Source: Paenibacillus xylanexedens
Lineage (GTDB): Bacteria; Bacillota; Bacilli; Paenibacillales; Paenibacillaceae
Length of the DNA stretch: 64,000 nucleotides
Reading direction: 5' to 3'
Assembly (NCBI RefSeq): GCF_007676705.1
Contig: NZ_VEBF01000009.1
Location: 99,048-163,047 of the forward strand
The notes under the pieces: model-generated
Told to the model about the DNA's origin: nothing
The model's input: only the letters and a program-made list of their open reading frames with translations
Database searches by the model: none
Made by a program: the position numbers and the translations under genes
Part shown: positions 46,231 through 55,271 of the stretch, in pieces
Layout: each line of letters begins with the position of its first letter
How positions within the stretch are numbered: the stretch's first letter is position 1

Positions 46231-46691
46231 ATGAATATGAATGATAATGTGATCGAACAGCAATCCCTTACCTTTGTGGGAATTAAACGAACGTTCTCTT
46301 GTGTGGATGGCGAGAATTTAAGAGAAATTCCAAAGATGTGGCAAGCTGCTTTGGCAGACGGGATTGAGGAACGTTTAAACGGGTTCAATAACGGAGCCAT
46401 TTCCGGTTTGGTAGGCATCTGTGTAGATCAGCGAGAGTTGCAAGACAATCAAATGGAATACTGGATTACCACGTCTTACTCAGGTGAAGTCCTGAAGGTT
46501 TGTTTTCAATCGAACTCCCCGCGGCCCATTGGGTGGTATTTGAAGCTGAAGTAATCGAACCGGAAGCGATACAACAGTTGTGGCACTATATTATGACAGA
46601 GTGGTTTCCTTCCACTTCATATCAGCATGCAGGGATTCCGGAACTTGAAGTGTACAGAGGTCATAGTGCACCTCCCCAGGTCTGGATATGA
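46231..46691 (+). pseudogene. GyrI-like/effector-binding domain protein, frameshifted
   Basis: ATG 46231 follows GGAGAGGAG. The first frame (QQSLTFVGIKRTFSC, DGIEERLNGFNNGAISGLVGICVD) reads to about 46500, then ends after unrelated residues at 46554. A +1-shifted frame carries the expected family C-terminus (IELPAAHWVVFEAEV, LWHYIMTEWFPSTSYQHAG, ELEVY). Joined, they make a ~150-residue GyrI-like/AraC-effector-binding protein that would bind small hydrophobic ligands. The shift lies around the AAGGTTTGTTTT stretch and may be real decay or a sequencing error. Confidence 0.7.
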
Positions 46692-46716
46692 GCAAAATTG
46701 AATTAGGAGGCCTACA

Positions 46717-47166
46717 ATGTTATCCAATAAAGTGATTGATCATTGCCAGGAGCAAGGCTGGTGGCATGAAGATGTTCCCGCAGCATATGAAGAAGCATTG
46801 CAAAAGCTTGAGATTGATCTTCAGTCGGATTTTGCACAATTTTATTTACATGCAGAGGATGGACCGACTTTCTACAGCAGACATCAGGAGTTGTATCAGA
46901 TCTGCTGGTTTATGGAGAACACCGTATATATGGAAGACATGAATGTAGCACAGCTCACATTGGGGCTACCCGAGGCGTATATTCCAATGGACAGTTTTGA
47001 AGGTGAAGGTGGATTTTTCTACAACCGTCAGACGGGAGAAGTGGTGCTGGTGGAACTGGGTGAGTCCATCGAGCGGTTTCTCAATGGCGAGAGTAAGCCG
47101 CAGTGGGCTGATTTCAATGCTTTTCTGGAGTGGTATTTCGTTCTGGAGGAGGAGACGGTGCAATGA
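46717..47166 (+). CDS. SMI1/KNR4 (SUKH)-like protein
   Basis: 149 aa. Blocks such as VPAAYEEALQKLEIDLQSDFAQFY, GLPEAYIPMDSFEGEGGFFYNRQTGEV and FLNGESKPQWADFNAFLEWYF fit the SUKH superfamily, which often acts as immunity proteins against secreted nuclease-type toxins. No toxin gene is visible nearby. GGAGG lies seven bases before the ATG. It overlaps the next gene by ATGA, so the two are translated together. Confidence 0.65.
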   Translation: MLSNKVIDHCQEQGWWHEDVPAAYEEALQKLEIDLQSDFAQFYLHAEDGPTFYSRHQELYQICWFMENTVYMEDMNVAQLTLGLPEAYIPMDSFEGEGGFFYNRQTGEVVLVELGESIERFLNGESKPQWADFNAFLEWYFVLEEETVQ

Positions 47167-47603
47167 AAGATCTAACACCGGAACATGCCGAACTGGAGCG
47201 ACAAATTGTTGAGACGGTTGAAGCCGGTAATGTGCTGGATGAGACGCAACAACATGAACAAGCACTTATCTATTATGATCAGGCATGGGGCATGCTGCCC
47301 GAGCCGAAGATGGAATGGGAGATTGCAAGCTGGATCGCATCCTGCCACGCGAATGCACATATCGATCTGAAGCAATATGGACTGGCGAAGCCGTGGGCTG
47401 AGATATCGTTACATACGCGGAGTACGGATAGAAATACGAGTCCGTTGATCGATCTCGGCATGATCTGCATGAGACTTGAACAGCACGACGAGGCGTATTC
47501 GTATCTGCATCAAGCGTATGAGTTCGGCAAAGAACGTGCATTTCAGGGAAGCCCAAGAGACGTATTGAGTTATTACAAGGAAGAGCGGGCTAAGCGCAAG
47601 TAG
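47163..47603 (+). CDS. TPR-repeat-like protein
   Basis: 146 aa, with helical tetratricopeptide-type pairs: QQHEQALIYYDQAWGMLPEP, MEWEIASWIASCHANAHIDLKQYGLAKPWAEISL and RLEQHDEAYSYLHQAYEFG. Such folds bind other proteins. Coupling to the SUKH-like gene suggests they act together, possibly in a contact-immunity setting; that is only an inference. Basic C-terminus (KEERAKRK). Confidence 0.72.
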   Translation: MKDLTPEHAELERQIVETVEAGNVLDETQQHEQALIYYDQAWGMLPEPKMEWEIASWIASCHANAHIDLKQYGLAKPWAEISLHTRSTDRNTSPLIDLGMICMRLEQHDEAYSYLHQAYEFGKERAFQGSPRDVLSYYKEERAKRK

Positions 47604-47631
47604 AGTAATTCGAACCATAGGATGAAACGAA

Positions 47632-47676
47632 AAGGGTACCCCCGTTGGCTAATTATTGACCATAGGCGTACCCTTT
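47632..47676. terminator. bidirectional terminator
   Basis: AAAGGGTAC (47632-47640) pairs with GTACCCTTT (47668-47676) between the TPR gene and the convergent CBS gene. Confidence 0.75.
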
Positions 47677-47716
47677 CGAGTTGAATATTCGTTTATTACG
47701 GGATCTCCGCTTGAAT

Positions 47717-48121
47717 CTAATCCGAAATGTTGCGCGTATAATATTCAATAATATCCTTACGACGGATAATACCGAGGAAGACACGATCGACATCTACTAC
47801 GGGCACAAAATTTTGGTCTGCTGCAAGTGTCAGCATATCCTCCATTTCAGCCTCAATGTAGACACATTCATTATATACCCGATTGTTAATCTCATGGACT
47901 TGAACCTGATCCATATTATCAAAAGTTAAGCCGGGTGTATTTCGCATTTTCCATAACAAATCGCCTTCGGACAGAGTAGCAACATATTTTCCATCCTGGT
48001 CAATCACGGGAATGGCGGTGTAGTGCTGCGATTCCAACTGCTCAATAGCATCTTTCATGGAAGCGGTAGACTTGATATAGGCCACTTCGGCTTTGGGGAG
48101 TAAAAAATAGCTGATTTCCAT
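47717..48121 (-). CDS. CBS-domain pair protein (CbpB/YkuL-like)
   Basis: About 134 aa with two CBS motifs: VAYIKSTASMKDAIEQLESQHYTAIPVIDQDGKYVATLSEGDL split over the first ~70 residues, and VYIEAEMEDMLTLAADQNFVPVVDVDRVFLGIIRRKDIIEYY over the second half. The arrangement matches Bacillus YkuL/CbpB, which binds cyclic di-AMP and talks to the stringent-response enzyme Rel. Nucleotide binding is inferred from family. AAAGGAG supports the start at 48121/48124. Confidence 0.8.
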   Translation of the reverse strand: MEISYFLLPKAEVAYIKSTASMKDAIEQLESQHYTAIPVIDQDGKYVATLSEGDLLWKMRNTPGLTFDNMDQVQVHEINNRVYNECVYIEAEMEDMLTLAADQNFVPVVDVDRVFLGIIRRKDIIEYYTRNISD

Positions 48122-48298
48122 CATCGGGCTCCTTTTCAGCCTTTTGCATAGCAAAAAAGCTTTAGTATGTAATCTCACTCTCCTTATTTAAACATATTAT
48201 GTGAGCTTTCGGCTATTTTTAATGATAAATTCGTCAGATTTGTTTCATTGTTTAAATGGCTCTAGAAATCTATAGTGTATATTAGAGGTGATGTGACC

Positions 48299-50386
48299 AT
48301 GAAATCCAAACGTAAGTTAATGTACGGACTGCTACCCATCTTATTTGCAGGTGGCATCGGAATGTATCTATACATGCAGAATAACAAAGAAGCAGAAGCG
48401 AAGCCCCAGACTACCGTGAATCAGTACATAGAGCATCTGCAAAAAAAAGAGTTCGATCAGCTATATACCTTGATGACACCTGCTTCGCTGCAAGAGTCGG
48501 GCATGAACAAGGAACAATTTGTTGAGAAATATAATGCGATCTATTCGGGTATGGAAGTATCCACCGTCAAGGCGGAGGTTAAGCCTGTAGATGTTCCCGA
48601 AACGGCCGCCGATGGCAGTAAGACAGATGCTGAGGATAAAAACACGGATACGTATGAGGTGGACTATAACCTGCAACTGACAACCTTTTTGGGAGAAGTC
48701 AGCGAGACGCATACACTGAAACTGGTCCGACAAGAGCTTGAGGATGGGAGCAAGAACTGGCAAATTAACTGGCAGCCTTCGCTGATCCTGAGTGACATGA
48801 TTAAGGGCAGTAAGGTACGAGTAAGGACATTGTTCCCGGATCGAGGAAACATTGTGGATCGTGATGGTTTGCCGCTGGCTACCAAGGGCACGATGAATGA
48901 ATGGGGCATTGTACCCGAGAAACTCGGTGATAACCCGGACCAGATGATTGCCCAAATCGCGAACCATTATCAGGTTTCGGAAGACGCCATTCACAAGGCG
49001 CTTGCGCAGACATGGGTGAAGCCGGAATATTTTGTCCCGATTGCATCCACAGAGGAGTTTGACGTGCCGACGTCTTTAAGCGGGGTTACAATGCAAAGTA
49101 AGGAAATCCGTTATTATCCACTTGGCGAGGCAGCTGCGCATCTGATTGGTTATGTACGTAAAGCCACCAAAGAAGATCTGGATAAGGATACGGAAGGGTA
49201 TTATCGCGCAGAGGATTGGATCGGCAAAGCAGGTTTGGAGCAGTCCATGGAGAAGCAGCTGCGCGGTGAACGTGGTGGTCTGATTGAAATCACCGATGAA
49301 TCCGGTAACTCGCGTTCTGAGCTTATTCGTAAAGATGCTGTAGATGGACAGAATGTTCAACTGACAATTAGCTCCAAGCAGCAAAAGAAATTGTATCAGA
49401 CATTATCCAGCGGAGGGGACGCCGGAGCGATGGTTCTTATGAATCCGACGGACGGCAACCTGCTGGCGTTGGTCAGTGCCCCTTCCTATAATCCGAATAA
49501 GATGGTTACAGGACTTACACAGGCAGAGTGGGATGCTTACTCGGCGAATGAGAAGCTTCCTTTTATCAACAGAGTCACTACCCGGTATGCACCAGGATCA
49601 ACCTTCAAAGCCATTACAGCCGCAGCGGGACTAATGGAAAAGGTGACCACAGCGGACAAAACACATGATATCTCAGGCTTGCAATGGCGTAAAGACGATA
49701 GTTGGGGCGGTTACTATGTCAAGCGTGTGAAGAGTTTGTCCCCGGTGAATATGGTCGATGCACTGGTGTATTCGGACAATATTTACTTTGCAATGGAAGC
49801 CATAGAGATGGGCAGCACCAAGTTTATTGAGGGGATTCAGAAGTTTGGTTTTGGCGATAACTTTGGACTGGATGAACTGTACCTGAAGCCGAGCCAGTAT
49901 GCTAACGAAGCGAATCTGGATCTGTCATCCGAGGTGTTGCTCGCTGACACGTCCTACGGACAAGGAGAGATGTTGATGTCGCCGATTCATCTGGCGTCGT
50001 CATTTACACCTTTTATTAATGAAGGAAAACTGGTGAAACCTGTCCTGATCGAGGGAAAAGAAACTTCAGCCCCAGAGGTGATCATTACTCCCGAAGTTGC
50101 GGATACGGTTAAGGATGCTTTGGGAGAAGTTGTCTCCCGACAGGGAGGCACGGCCCATACCTTAAACTCAATACCTGGAGGACTCGCTGGTAAGACAGGA
50201 ACAGCCGAACTGAAAGCGAAGAAGGGCGAGAAGGGGCAAGAGAACGGATTTTTCGTCGTATTTGATACCGAGTCGCGGGACTTTCTGTTATCCGCTGTGA
50301 TTGAAGAAGTCAACGGCCGGGGCGGAAGCCACTATGTCGTGGATAAATTGAAGCCTTTTCTGGAGAAGTTGGAGATTAGGCAGTAG
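48299..50386 (+). CDS. class B penicillin-binding protein, MecA/PBP3-like
   Basis: About 695 aa. A single N-terminal membrane anchor (MYGLLPILFAGGIGMYLYM) is followed by an NTF2-like MecA_N domain (~35-150: VNQYIEHLQKKEFDQLYTLM), a PBP dimerisation domain (VRTLFPDRGNIVDRDGLPLA) and the transpeptidase domain. The active site is S434-TF-K437, S492-DN and K632-TGT. It crosslinks peptidoglycan outside the membrane. MecA_N proteins can have low beta-lactam affinity, but no resistance can be inferred from sequence alone. AGAGGTGATG precedes ATG 48299. Confidence 0.92.
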   Translation: MKSKRKLMYGLLPILFAGGIGMYLYMQNNKEAEAKPQTTVNQYIEHLQKKEFDQLYTLMTPASLQESGMNKEQFVEKYNAIYSGMEVSTVKAEVKPVDVPETAADGSKTDAEDKNTDTYEVDYNLQLTTFLGEVSETHTLKLVRQELEDGSKNWQINWQPSLILSDMIKGSKVRVRTLFPDRGNIVDRDGLPLATKGTMNEWGIVPEKLGDNPDQMIAQIANHYQVSEDAIHKALAQTWVKPEYFVPIASTEEFDVPTSLSGVTMQSKEIRYYPLGEAAAHLIGYVRKATKEDLDKDTEGYYRAEDWIGKAGLEQSMEKQLRGERGGLIEITDESGNSRSELIRKDAVDGQNVQLTISSKQQKKLYQTLSSGGDAGAMVLMNPTDGNLLALVSAPSYNPNKMVTGLTQAEWDAYSANEKLPFINRVTTRYAPGSTFKAITAAAGLMEKVTTADKTHDISGLQWRKDDSWGGYYVKRVKSLSPVNMVDALVYSDNIYFAMEAIEMGSTKFIEGIQKFGFGDNFGLDELYLKPSQYANEANLDLSSEVLLADTSYGQGEMLMSPIHLASSFTPFINEGKLVKPVLIEGKETSAPEVIITPEVADTVKDALGEVVSRQGGTAHTLNSIPGGLAGKTGTAELKAKKGEKGQENGFFVVFDTESRDFLLSAVIEEVNGRGGSHYVVDKLKPFLEKLEIRQ

Positions 50387-50427
50387 TCTGATGTAATCAA
50401 TAGAATAGTTGTGCAATTATAATAAAC

Positions 50428-50477
50428 AGCCCGGTCACCATCATGTTATGGTTCTTACATGTGACCGGGCTTTTTTG
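50428..50477. terminator. intrinsic terminator
   Basis: AGCCCGGTCAC (50428) and GTGACCGGGCT (50461) pair perfectly, followed by a T-run. It lies between the PBP gene and the convergent methyltransferase. Confidence 0.9.
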
Positions 50478-50502
50478 TATTATTTTAAAGATATGAAATC
50501 AT

Positions 50503-51258
50503 TTATTTCCTTGCAGTAATCATAAAGCGTGCCGAGTTGGTACGAATGCCTTTCTCGTCGTGATGTTCTTTCACAAACTGCTGGAATCGCTCAAAGTCAG
50601 CTTCTATTTCCCCGAAATCAGGAATAATGGGTGCATGGGTCAGGAGAAACATCAAGTCTTCGGGTGTAGCGTAATGCTCCACTACATTATATTCACGGGC
50701 TTGTATGTCATGGAAACCTGCTTTTTGAAGTTCATGCTTGTATCGTTCCATCAATGTGCCGGATCGAATGCCAAGGCTTTGTCCACGGCCAAAAGCTTCT
50801 GCTATGTTGGATTTATCGTGTTCACTAACCTGTTGGGTTAGAAATATCCCGCCTTCAGCAAGAACTCTGAAGACTTCTGAAGCAGAGAATCCGGCGTGTC
50901 TGGAGGATACCACATTAAAGAAGTTTTGGGGAAATGCCAGTTTCTCTGCATCCATATGCACAAAGCGTACATTGGGATGAGGACCCGCAGCCTGAAGATT
51001 ATGCTGTGCCGTTTCAATCATTCCCTGAGAGAGATCGATTCCCACTAATAACAAGGCTTCTTTGGCAATGGAGAGAATAGCTTCTCCACCACCCGTCCCA
51101 ATATCCAACAACAGATCGGACGAACGAGTATGGCGAACAACTTCCTCATAGAAGTTCCATCCGACTTTTTCCGAAACCACGTTCATGGAGCTGAAGTTCC
51201 AGCCATTCTTGCGGCCTACTCGTTCATAAAAATCAGCATAGTTTATTTTGTTCTTCAT
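50503..51258 (-). CDS. SAM-dependent methyltransferase
   Basis: 251 aa. The class I motif I is LLDIGTGGGEAILSIA, motif II VGIDLSQGMIETA, and motif III VRFVHMDAEKLAFPQNFFNVV. The N-terminal YADFYERVGRKNGWNFSSM is the usual lid region of small-molecule methyltransferases. A substrate cannot be named. ATG 51258 lies 10 bases after GGAGG; the longer frame begins in non-coding sequence. No partners. Confidence 0.87.
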   Translation of the reverse strand: MKNKINYADFYERVGRKNGWNFSSMNVVSEKVGWNFYEEVVRHTRSSDLLLDIGTGGGEAILSIAKEALLLVGIDLSQGMIETAQHNLQAAGPHPNVRFVHMDAEKLAFPQNFFNVVSSRHAGFSASEVFRVLAEGGIFLTQQVSEHDKSNIAEAFGRGQSLGIRSGTLMERYKHELQKAGFHDIQAREYNVVEHYATPEDLMFLLTHAPIIPDFGEIEADFERFQQFVKEHHDEKGIRTNSARFMITARK

Positions 51259-51534
51259 TTTTAGTATTCCTCCAATGAGAGTTTTTTGAACAGGACAGGA
51301 GAGTTGTGCGATACCATTCGAGTGTAGAGGGCCGAATAGGATCAAAAGGACAGACGTATCCCTTGATAGCTGGTACGCGTTTTGACCCAGCCCGACGACT
51401 ACTTACTTCGAACAATTCGGAACAACATCCGTGTCACCTCACAGGTTGGAATATCACTAATTATATTCAATTGACAGCGTATACGCGAGGTGTTATTTTG
51501 AGGTGGAATCTATTCTATAAGTTCGAGGTGATCG

Positions 51535-51954
51535 ATGGTGGCTATTCGTGCTAAGCAGATTTTTGTCAATTTACCTGTCCAAGATTTGAAGAAATCCGTT
51601 GATTTTTTTACTAAGGTGGGTTTTGAGTTTGACGCCAATTTTACGGATGAGTCCGCTACCTGTATGATCATCGGAGATAACATTTACGCCATGCTTCTGG
51701 TGGAGGAACGGTTCCAATCCTTCATCTCGAAAAAAATCTCTAATGCTGCCGATACAACCGAAGTCATCGTGGCCCTGTCTGTGGATAGCCGTGAGCAGGT
51801 GGATGTGATTGTACAAGCTGCCCTCGATGCAGGAGCGAAGCCATACAACGAACCACAGGATCACGGGTTCATGTATGGATGGAGTTTTCAGGATCTGGAT
51901 GATCACCTGTGGGAAGTCTCCTATATGGATCTAAGTGCTTTTCCTTCAGAGTGA
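51535..51954 (+). CDS. VOC-superfamily (glyoxalase/bleomycin-resistance-like) protein
   Basis: 139 aa. Strand-helix-strand units KQIFVNLPVQDLKKSVDFFTKVGFEF and VALSVDSREQVDVIVQAALDAGAK, with GWSFQDLDDHLWEVSYM at the end, match the VOC fold with its metal or ligand pocket. This group is close to PhnB/YuxK-type proteins of unknown substrate. GAGGTGATCG is just before the ATG. Confidence 0.87.
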   Translation: MVAIRAKQIFVNLPVQDLKKSVDFFTKVGFEFDANFTDESATCMIIGDNIYAMLLVEERFQSFISKKISNAADTTEVIVALSVDSREQVDVIVQAALDAGAKPYNEPQDHGFMYGWSFQDLDDHLWEVSYMDLSAFPSE

Positions 51955-51971
51955 CCAAATGAAATTAAGTA

Positions 51972-52003
51972 GAGCCTTCCTACAGTAATAGGAAGGTTCT
52001 TTT
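51972..52003 (+). terminator. intrinsic terminator
   Basis: GAGCCTTCCTA pairs with TAGGAAGGTTC (one G-T), followed by TTTT. Confidence 0.78.
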
Positions 52004-52173
52004 GCATCCAGTATGACTCGTTCAAACGTGATATCTATAGAACATATGGTGTATTTTACCTTTTTGCTATATGATAAATGTCGATTCACGTTGGCGATTT
52101 GAATCGAAGCATGCAACATGCTGAAGTATCAGAGAGCGAAGTATACATATGTTTTTTAGATGGAGGGATCAGG

Positions 52174-53358
52174 GTGTATTGTCACGTATGTGGGACTAAA
52201 AACGGCCCGGGGGATAAAACATGCAGAAAGTGTAGCACCAAATTGAAAGAAGCAGTACCAGCCGAATCACTATCCCGGCAACAACAGCCTGCACCAAGAC
52301 AAGAAAGTGCCAATCAAGGTCGTACATTTAGCTGGATCATTCCCCTACTGTTGGCAGCGGTAATGGGGGCTCTGTTGACGTACTATTATAATCAGGAGAG
52401 CGGTATAAACGCAGAGGTAAAAGCACTGCATCTGCAAGCAGAACAAGCTGCGCTGGACGGGAAATATAAAGAAGCATTGCAACTCCTGGATGCAGCTCTC
52501 GCGTTACGCCCGGATGTGGATGCACTTATACAGGATCGCCAAATCACGGCGAAAGCGTTCAATTTGATGAATCAGTTGAACGATGCTGCCACAAGTCTGA
52601 AAACAGGAAAATTGTCCGCAGGGGACAAGACTATTCAGGCTGTATCCAAAGCGTTGAAGGAGCGAGAGGAACCGATTTTTGCCAAAGTCCGTGCCGCATT
52701 AAGTAACAGAAAGGTCACGCTGGCTGTACTGAAGGTAAAAAAAGAGATTGATAGTTTAACAACGGTTGAAGGTCTGGCAGATAAACTCAAAACGGTATCC
52801 AACTTGAATGGCAAGGAAGCCGAAGCAGTAGAGAAGCAAATTGTAGATAAGTTGACCGGGATTAGTTATAAGCAGGCTGAGCAGCAAGTGAAGAAAAAAA
52901 ATTTTACAGCGGCACTGCAAACCGTTGATCAAGGGTTGTCTTATGCACCTGAGGAAGTGAAACTGACAACGTATCGAGAAGAGATACTACGTGAGAAGAA
53001 GGCATTTGAGAAAGCGGAAGAAGAACGTATTTTGTTAGCAGAACAGCAAGCAGCTGAGGAAGAATTGAGAAATCGGACAGGAGCAGTAAGTGTAGTGGAG
53101 CTGACAGCAGAACTGGACATTTATGGTGATCTACATATTAGTGGGATGGTAGCTAACAAGGGTACACGTCCGATTTGGTCGATTGCACTGATAATCAATA
53201 TTAATAGCACTGATGGTGATTATATCGGTGAGACAGATGCATATGTCTATCCGGTCACATTGGATACCGGAGAACAGGGTTATTTTGAAACCTATTATTA
53301 TGGAGTGTACGAAGCCGCAGACGTATCTGTTACGAATGCAACATGGTATCTGGAGTAG
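52174..53358 (+). CDS. zinc-ribbon membrane-anchored coiled-coil protein
   Basis: About 394 aa from GTG 52174, 6 bases after GGAGGG. The start reads YCHVCGTKNGPGDKTCRKC, a CxxC...CxxC zinc ribbon. One membrane span follows (WIIPLLLAAVMGALLTYYY, ~52-70). The outside part is a TPR/coiled-coil-like helical stretch (~80-290: ALDGKYKEALQLLDAALALRP), and a C-terminal beta domain (~300-394) resembles FxLYD-type modules (ISGMVANKGTRPIWSIAL). It is 11 bases upstream of the HtrA-type protease, so the two likely form one envelope-stress unit. Confidence 0.75.
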   Translation: MYCHVCGTKNGPGDKTCRKCSTKLKEAVPAESLSRQQQPAPRQESANQGRTFSWIIPLLLAAVMGALLTYYYNQESGINAEVKALHLQAEQAALDGKYKEALQLLDAALALRPDVDALIQDRQITAKAFNLMNQLNDAATSLKTGKLSAGDKTIQAVSKALKEREEPIFAKVRAALSNRKVTLAVLKVKKEIDSLTTVEGLADKLKTVSNLNGKEAEAVEKQIVDKLTGISYKQAEQQVKKKNFTAALQTVDQGLSYAPEEVKLTTYREEILREKKAFEKAEEERILLAEQQAAEEELRNRTGAVSVVELTAELDIYGDLHISGMVANKGTRPIWSIALIININSTDGDYIGETDAYVYPVTLDTGEQGYFETYYYGVYEAADVSVTNATWYLE

Positions 53359-53369
53359 GGGGAGTTAAA

Positions 53370-54518
53370 ATGTCCAAAAGAACATGGAGTACAATCATAT
53401 CCAGTGCAATCATTATCGGGGCTGGGGCAGGAGGCGTGTTATGGATACATCAGCACTCGGCTGATGAGCTGGAGGTTGGTCCCAGACTGGCTGTTGTTAC
53501 TGCAAAGGAGATTGAAACCCCGAAGGCGAAGTCTGCCTCCAAGACAACCTTGAAGAAAACGCGTAAACAGATTATTGAAGAGAGTCAGAAAAAAGTGGTT
53601 ACAATTGAGAGTAGCAGTGGATTGGGCTCCGGTTTTCTTTACAATGATCAGGGAGATGTTGTGACTAACGCGCATGTGGTGGAAGGATCAAAGGAAGTGA
53701 TCATCCGTACGTTGAATCATGAGGAATATAAAGGTACCGTTATCGGGATTGGGGAAGAAACAGACGTTGCTGTCATAAGGGTACCTGATTTGAAAGAATT
53801 GAAGCCGTTGCCCATTGCGAAGTCTAAAGCGGAGGTTGGAGATGAGATCCTGGCACTGGGTAGCCCGTTAGGCTTCGAAAACACGGTAACAACGGGAATC
53901 ATAAGCGGTGTCGAACGCAGTTTTGAGATTTCGCCGTACATCTATACGAATATGTACCAAATCTCCGCGCCGATCACCAACGGTAATAGCGGTGGCCCAT
54001 TGATCAATGCAGAGACGGGTGAAGTGCTTGGCATTAATTCAACAGGGGTGAAACAGGAAGCCGGACTCGGATTCAGTATCCCGATTACCAGTGTGCTGAA
54101 GCAGGTGCAGGCATGGTCCAACCATTCGTCCAACACAAAAGCTGTCCAAATGGTTGGTGAAGGTACTTCGAGGATATCTGCTTCTTCCCTGGAAGCTGAG
54201 GCATTGGTTACTGACTTCTATAGTTATCTGAACCTGAGTGACTACGTCGAATCCTATGCATTACTCGGAAGTGACTGGCAAGGCGGCACAACTTATGCCA
54301 AGTTCCGTGAGGGGTATCTCGACACCGGTTATGTGACGATCGGGGAGATTACGTCTTCTGACAAGGGTAATGATGAGATAGAAGTCACCGCTGTAATTAC
54401 AGCGGATGAACGTAGGGATGGTGAATATGTAACGGCAAAGTACAAGGTTACGTATCAGATTGGTTACGAGAATGGTCAACTGAAAATATTACATGGTCAG
54501 GGTAAAAAGATGAAATGA
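53370..54518 (+). CDS. membrane-anchored S1C (HtrA/DegP-like) serine protease
   Basis: About 382 aa. One N-terminal span (IISSAIIIGAGAGGVLWIH). Trypsin-like catalytic triad: H102 in TNAHVV, D132 in ETDVAVIRV and S207 in GNSGGPLI. A PDZ domain is not visible; instead the C-terminal ~110 residues are an NTF2/DUF4878-like beta region (VTDFYSYLNLSDYVESYALLG). GGGGGAG precedes ATG 53370. Likely acts on misfolded proteins at the outer face of the membrane. Confidence 0.88.
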   Translation: MSKRTWSTIISSAIIIGAGAGGVLWIHQHSADELEVGPRLAVVTAKEIETPKAKSASKTTLKKTRKQIIEESQKKVVTIESSSGLGSGFLYNDQGDVVTNAHVVEGSKEVIIRTLNHEEYKGTVIGIGEETDVAVIRVPDLKELKPLPIAKSKAEVGDEILALGSPLGFENTVTTGIISGVERSFEISPYIYTNMYQISAPITNGNSGGPLINAETGEVLGINSTGVKQEAGLGFSIPITSVLKQVQAWSNHSSNTKAVQMVGEGTSRISASSLEAEALVTDFYSYLNLSDYVESYALLGSDWQGGTTYAKFREGYLDTGYVTIGEITSSDKGNDEIEVTAVITADERRDGEYVTAKYKVTYQIGYENGQLKILHGQGKKMK

Positions 54519-54525
54519 ATTAGGT

Positions 54526-54556
54526 AAGGAGAGTTGGCTTATGGCTAATTCTCCTT
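54526..54556 (+). terminator. probable terminator of the protease unit
   Basis: AAGGAGAGTT pairs with AATTCTCCTT, followed by TATTTG. Moderate stem and weak T-run. Confidence 0.6.
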
Positions 54557-54592
54557 TATTTGATTGCATATATTGAGTGCATCTGTTAAAAT

Positions 54593-54610
54593 ACAGAACG
54601 AATGTTCAGT
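54593..54610. promoter_or_regulatory. candidate TetR operator
   Basis: ACAGAAC-GAAT-GTTCAGT is an 18-base near-palindrome just upstream of the TetR start region, close to a TTGCAT / TTAAAA promoter-like pair. Autorepression is likely. Confidence 0.5.
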
Positions 54611-54633
54611 ATGGATGGAACGGAGTGAAACGA

Positions 54634-55239
54634 ATGAATATGAATAAAAAACAACTTCAGACTGAGCAGACCAAGAAAAAACTTGCGGATGCTTCCAAAG
54701 CCCTTTTTGTACAAAAAGGCTATAAAGCAACGTCTATTGAGGATATTGTAGCTGCGACGGGCAGCAGCAAGGGCAATATATATTACCATTTCAAAAGCAA
54801 AGAAGGCCTGTTCCTCTATCTAATCGATGAGTGGGATCGGGAGTGGGAAGAGAGTTGGGCCGCTAAAGAACATCTTTACCGCACCTCCACGGAGAAGATT
54901 TACGGCTTGGCGGAACAACTGATATTGGATGACATGAATCATCCTTTGACCAAAGCAGCCGATGAGTTCTTCACTGGGGAGAAGAAAGAAAATGATATCG
55001 AGGAACGAATCGCCTTGATGTTCAAGCGGCATCTTCAATTTAACAAACAAATGATAGAACAAGGGATTGAGAGCGGTGAGTTCAAAGCAGACAATGTAGA
55101 TCATCTCGCACTGATTTTAGAAAGTACCATTATTGGTCTTAGTCAGATGTCACGCGGGATGGAGTCTGATCAGGCTCTCGCTTTGTACCGTCAAGCTGCC
55201 AGTGTATTCTTACACGGGATTGCAAAAGATAAAGATTAA
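54634..55239 (+). CDS. TetR-family transcriptional regulator
   Basis: About 201 aa. The helix-turn-helix is SIEDIVAATGSSKGNIYYHFKSKEGLFLYLI. The C-terminal all-helical ligand domain (~65-200) is of the general TetR type. ATG 54634 follows GGAGTGAAACGA. The MFS gene starts 32 bases after its stop and is almost certainly the regulated efflux pump. Confidence 0.9.
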   Translation: MNMNKKQLQTEQTKKKLADASKALFVQKGYKATSIEDIVAATGSSKGNIYYHFKSKEGLFLYLIDEWDREWEESWAAKEHLYRTSTEKIYGLAEQLILDDMNHPLTKAADEFFTGEKKENDIEERIALMFKRHLQFNKQMIEQGIESGEFKADNVDHLALILESTIIGLSQMSRGMESDQALALYRQAASVFLHGIAKDKD

Positions 55240-55271
55240 GCAACATTTTGACAACTATGGAGGATGGAATC

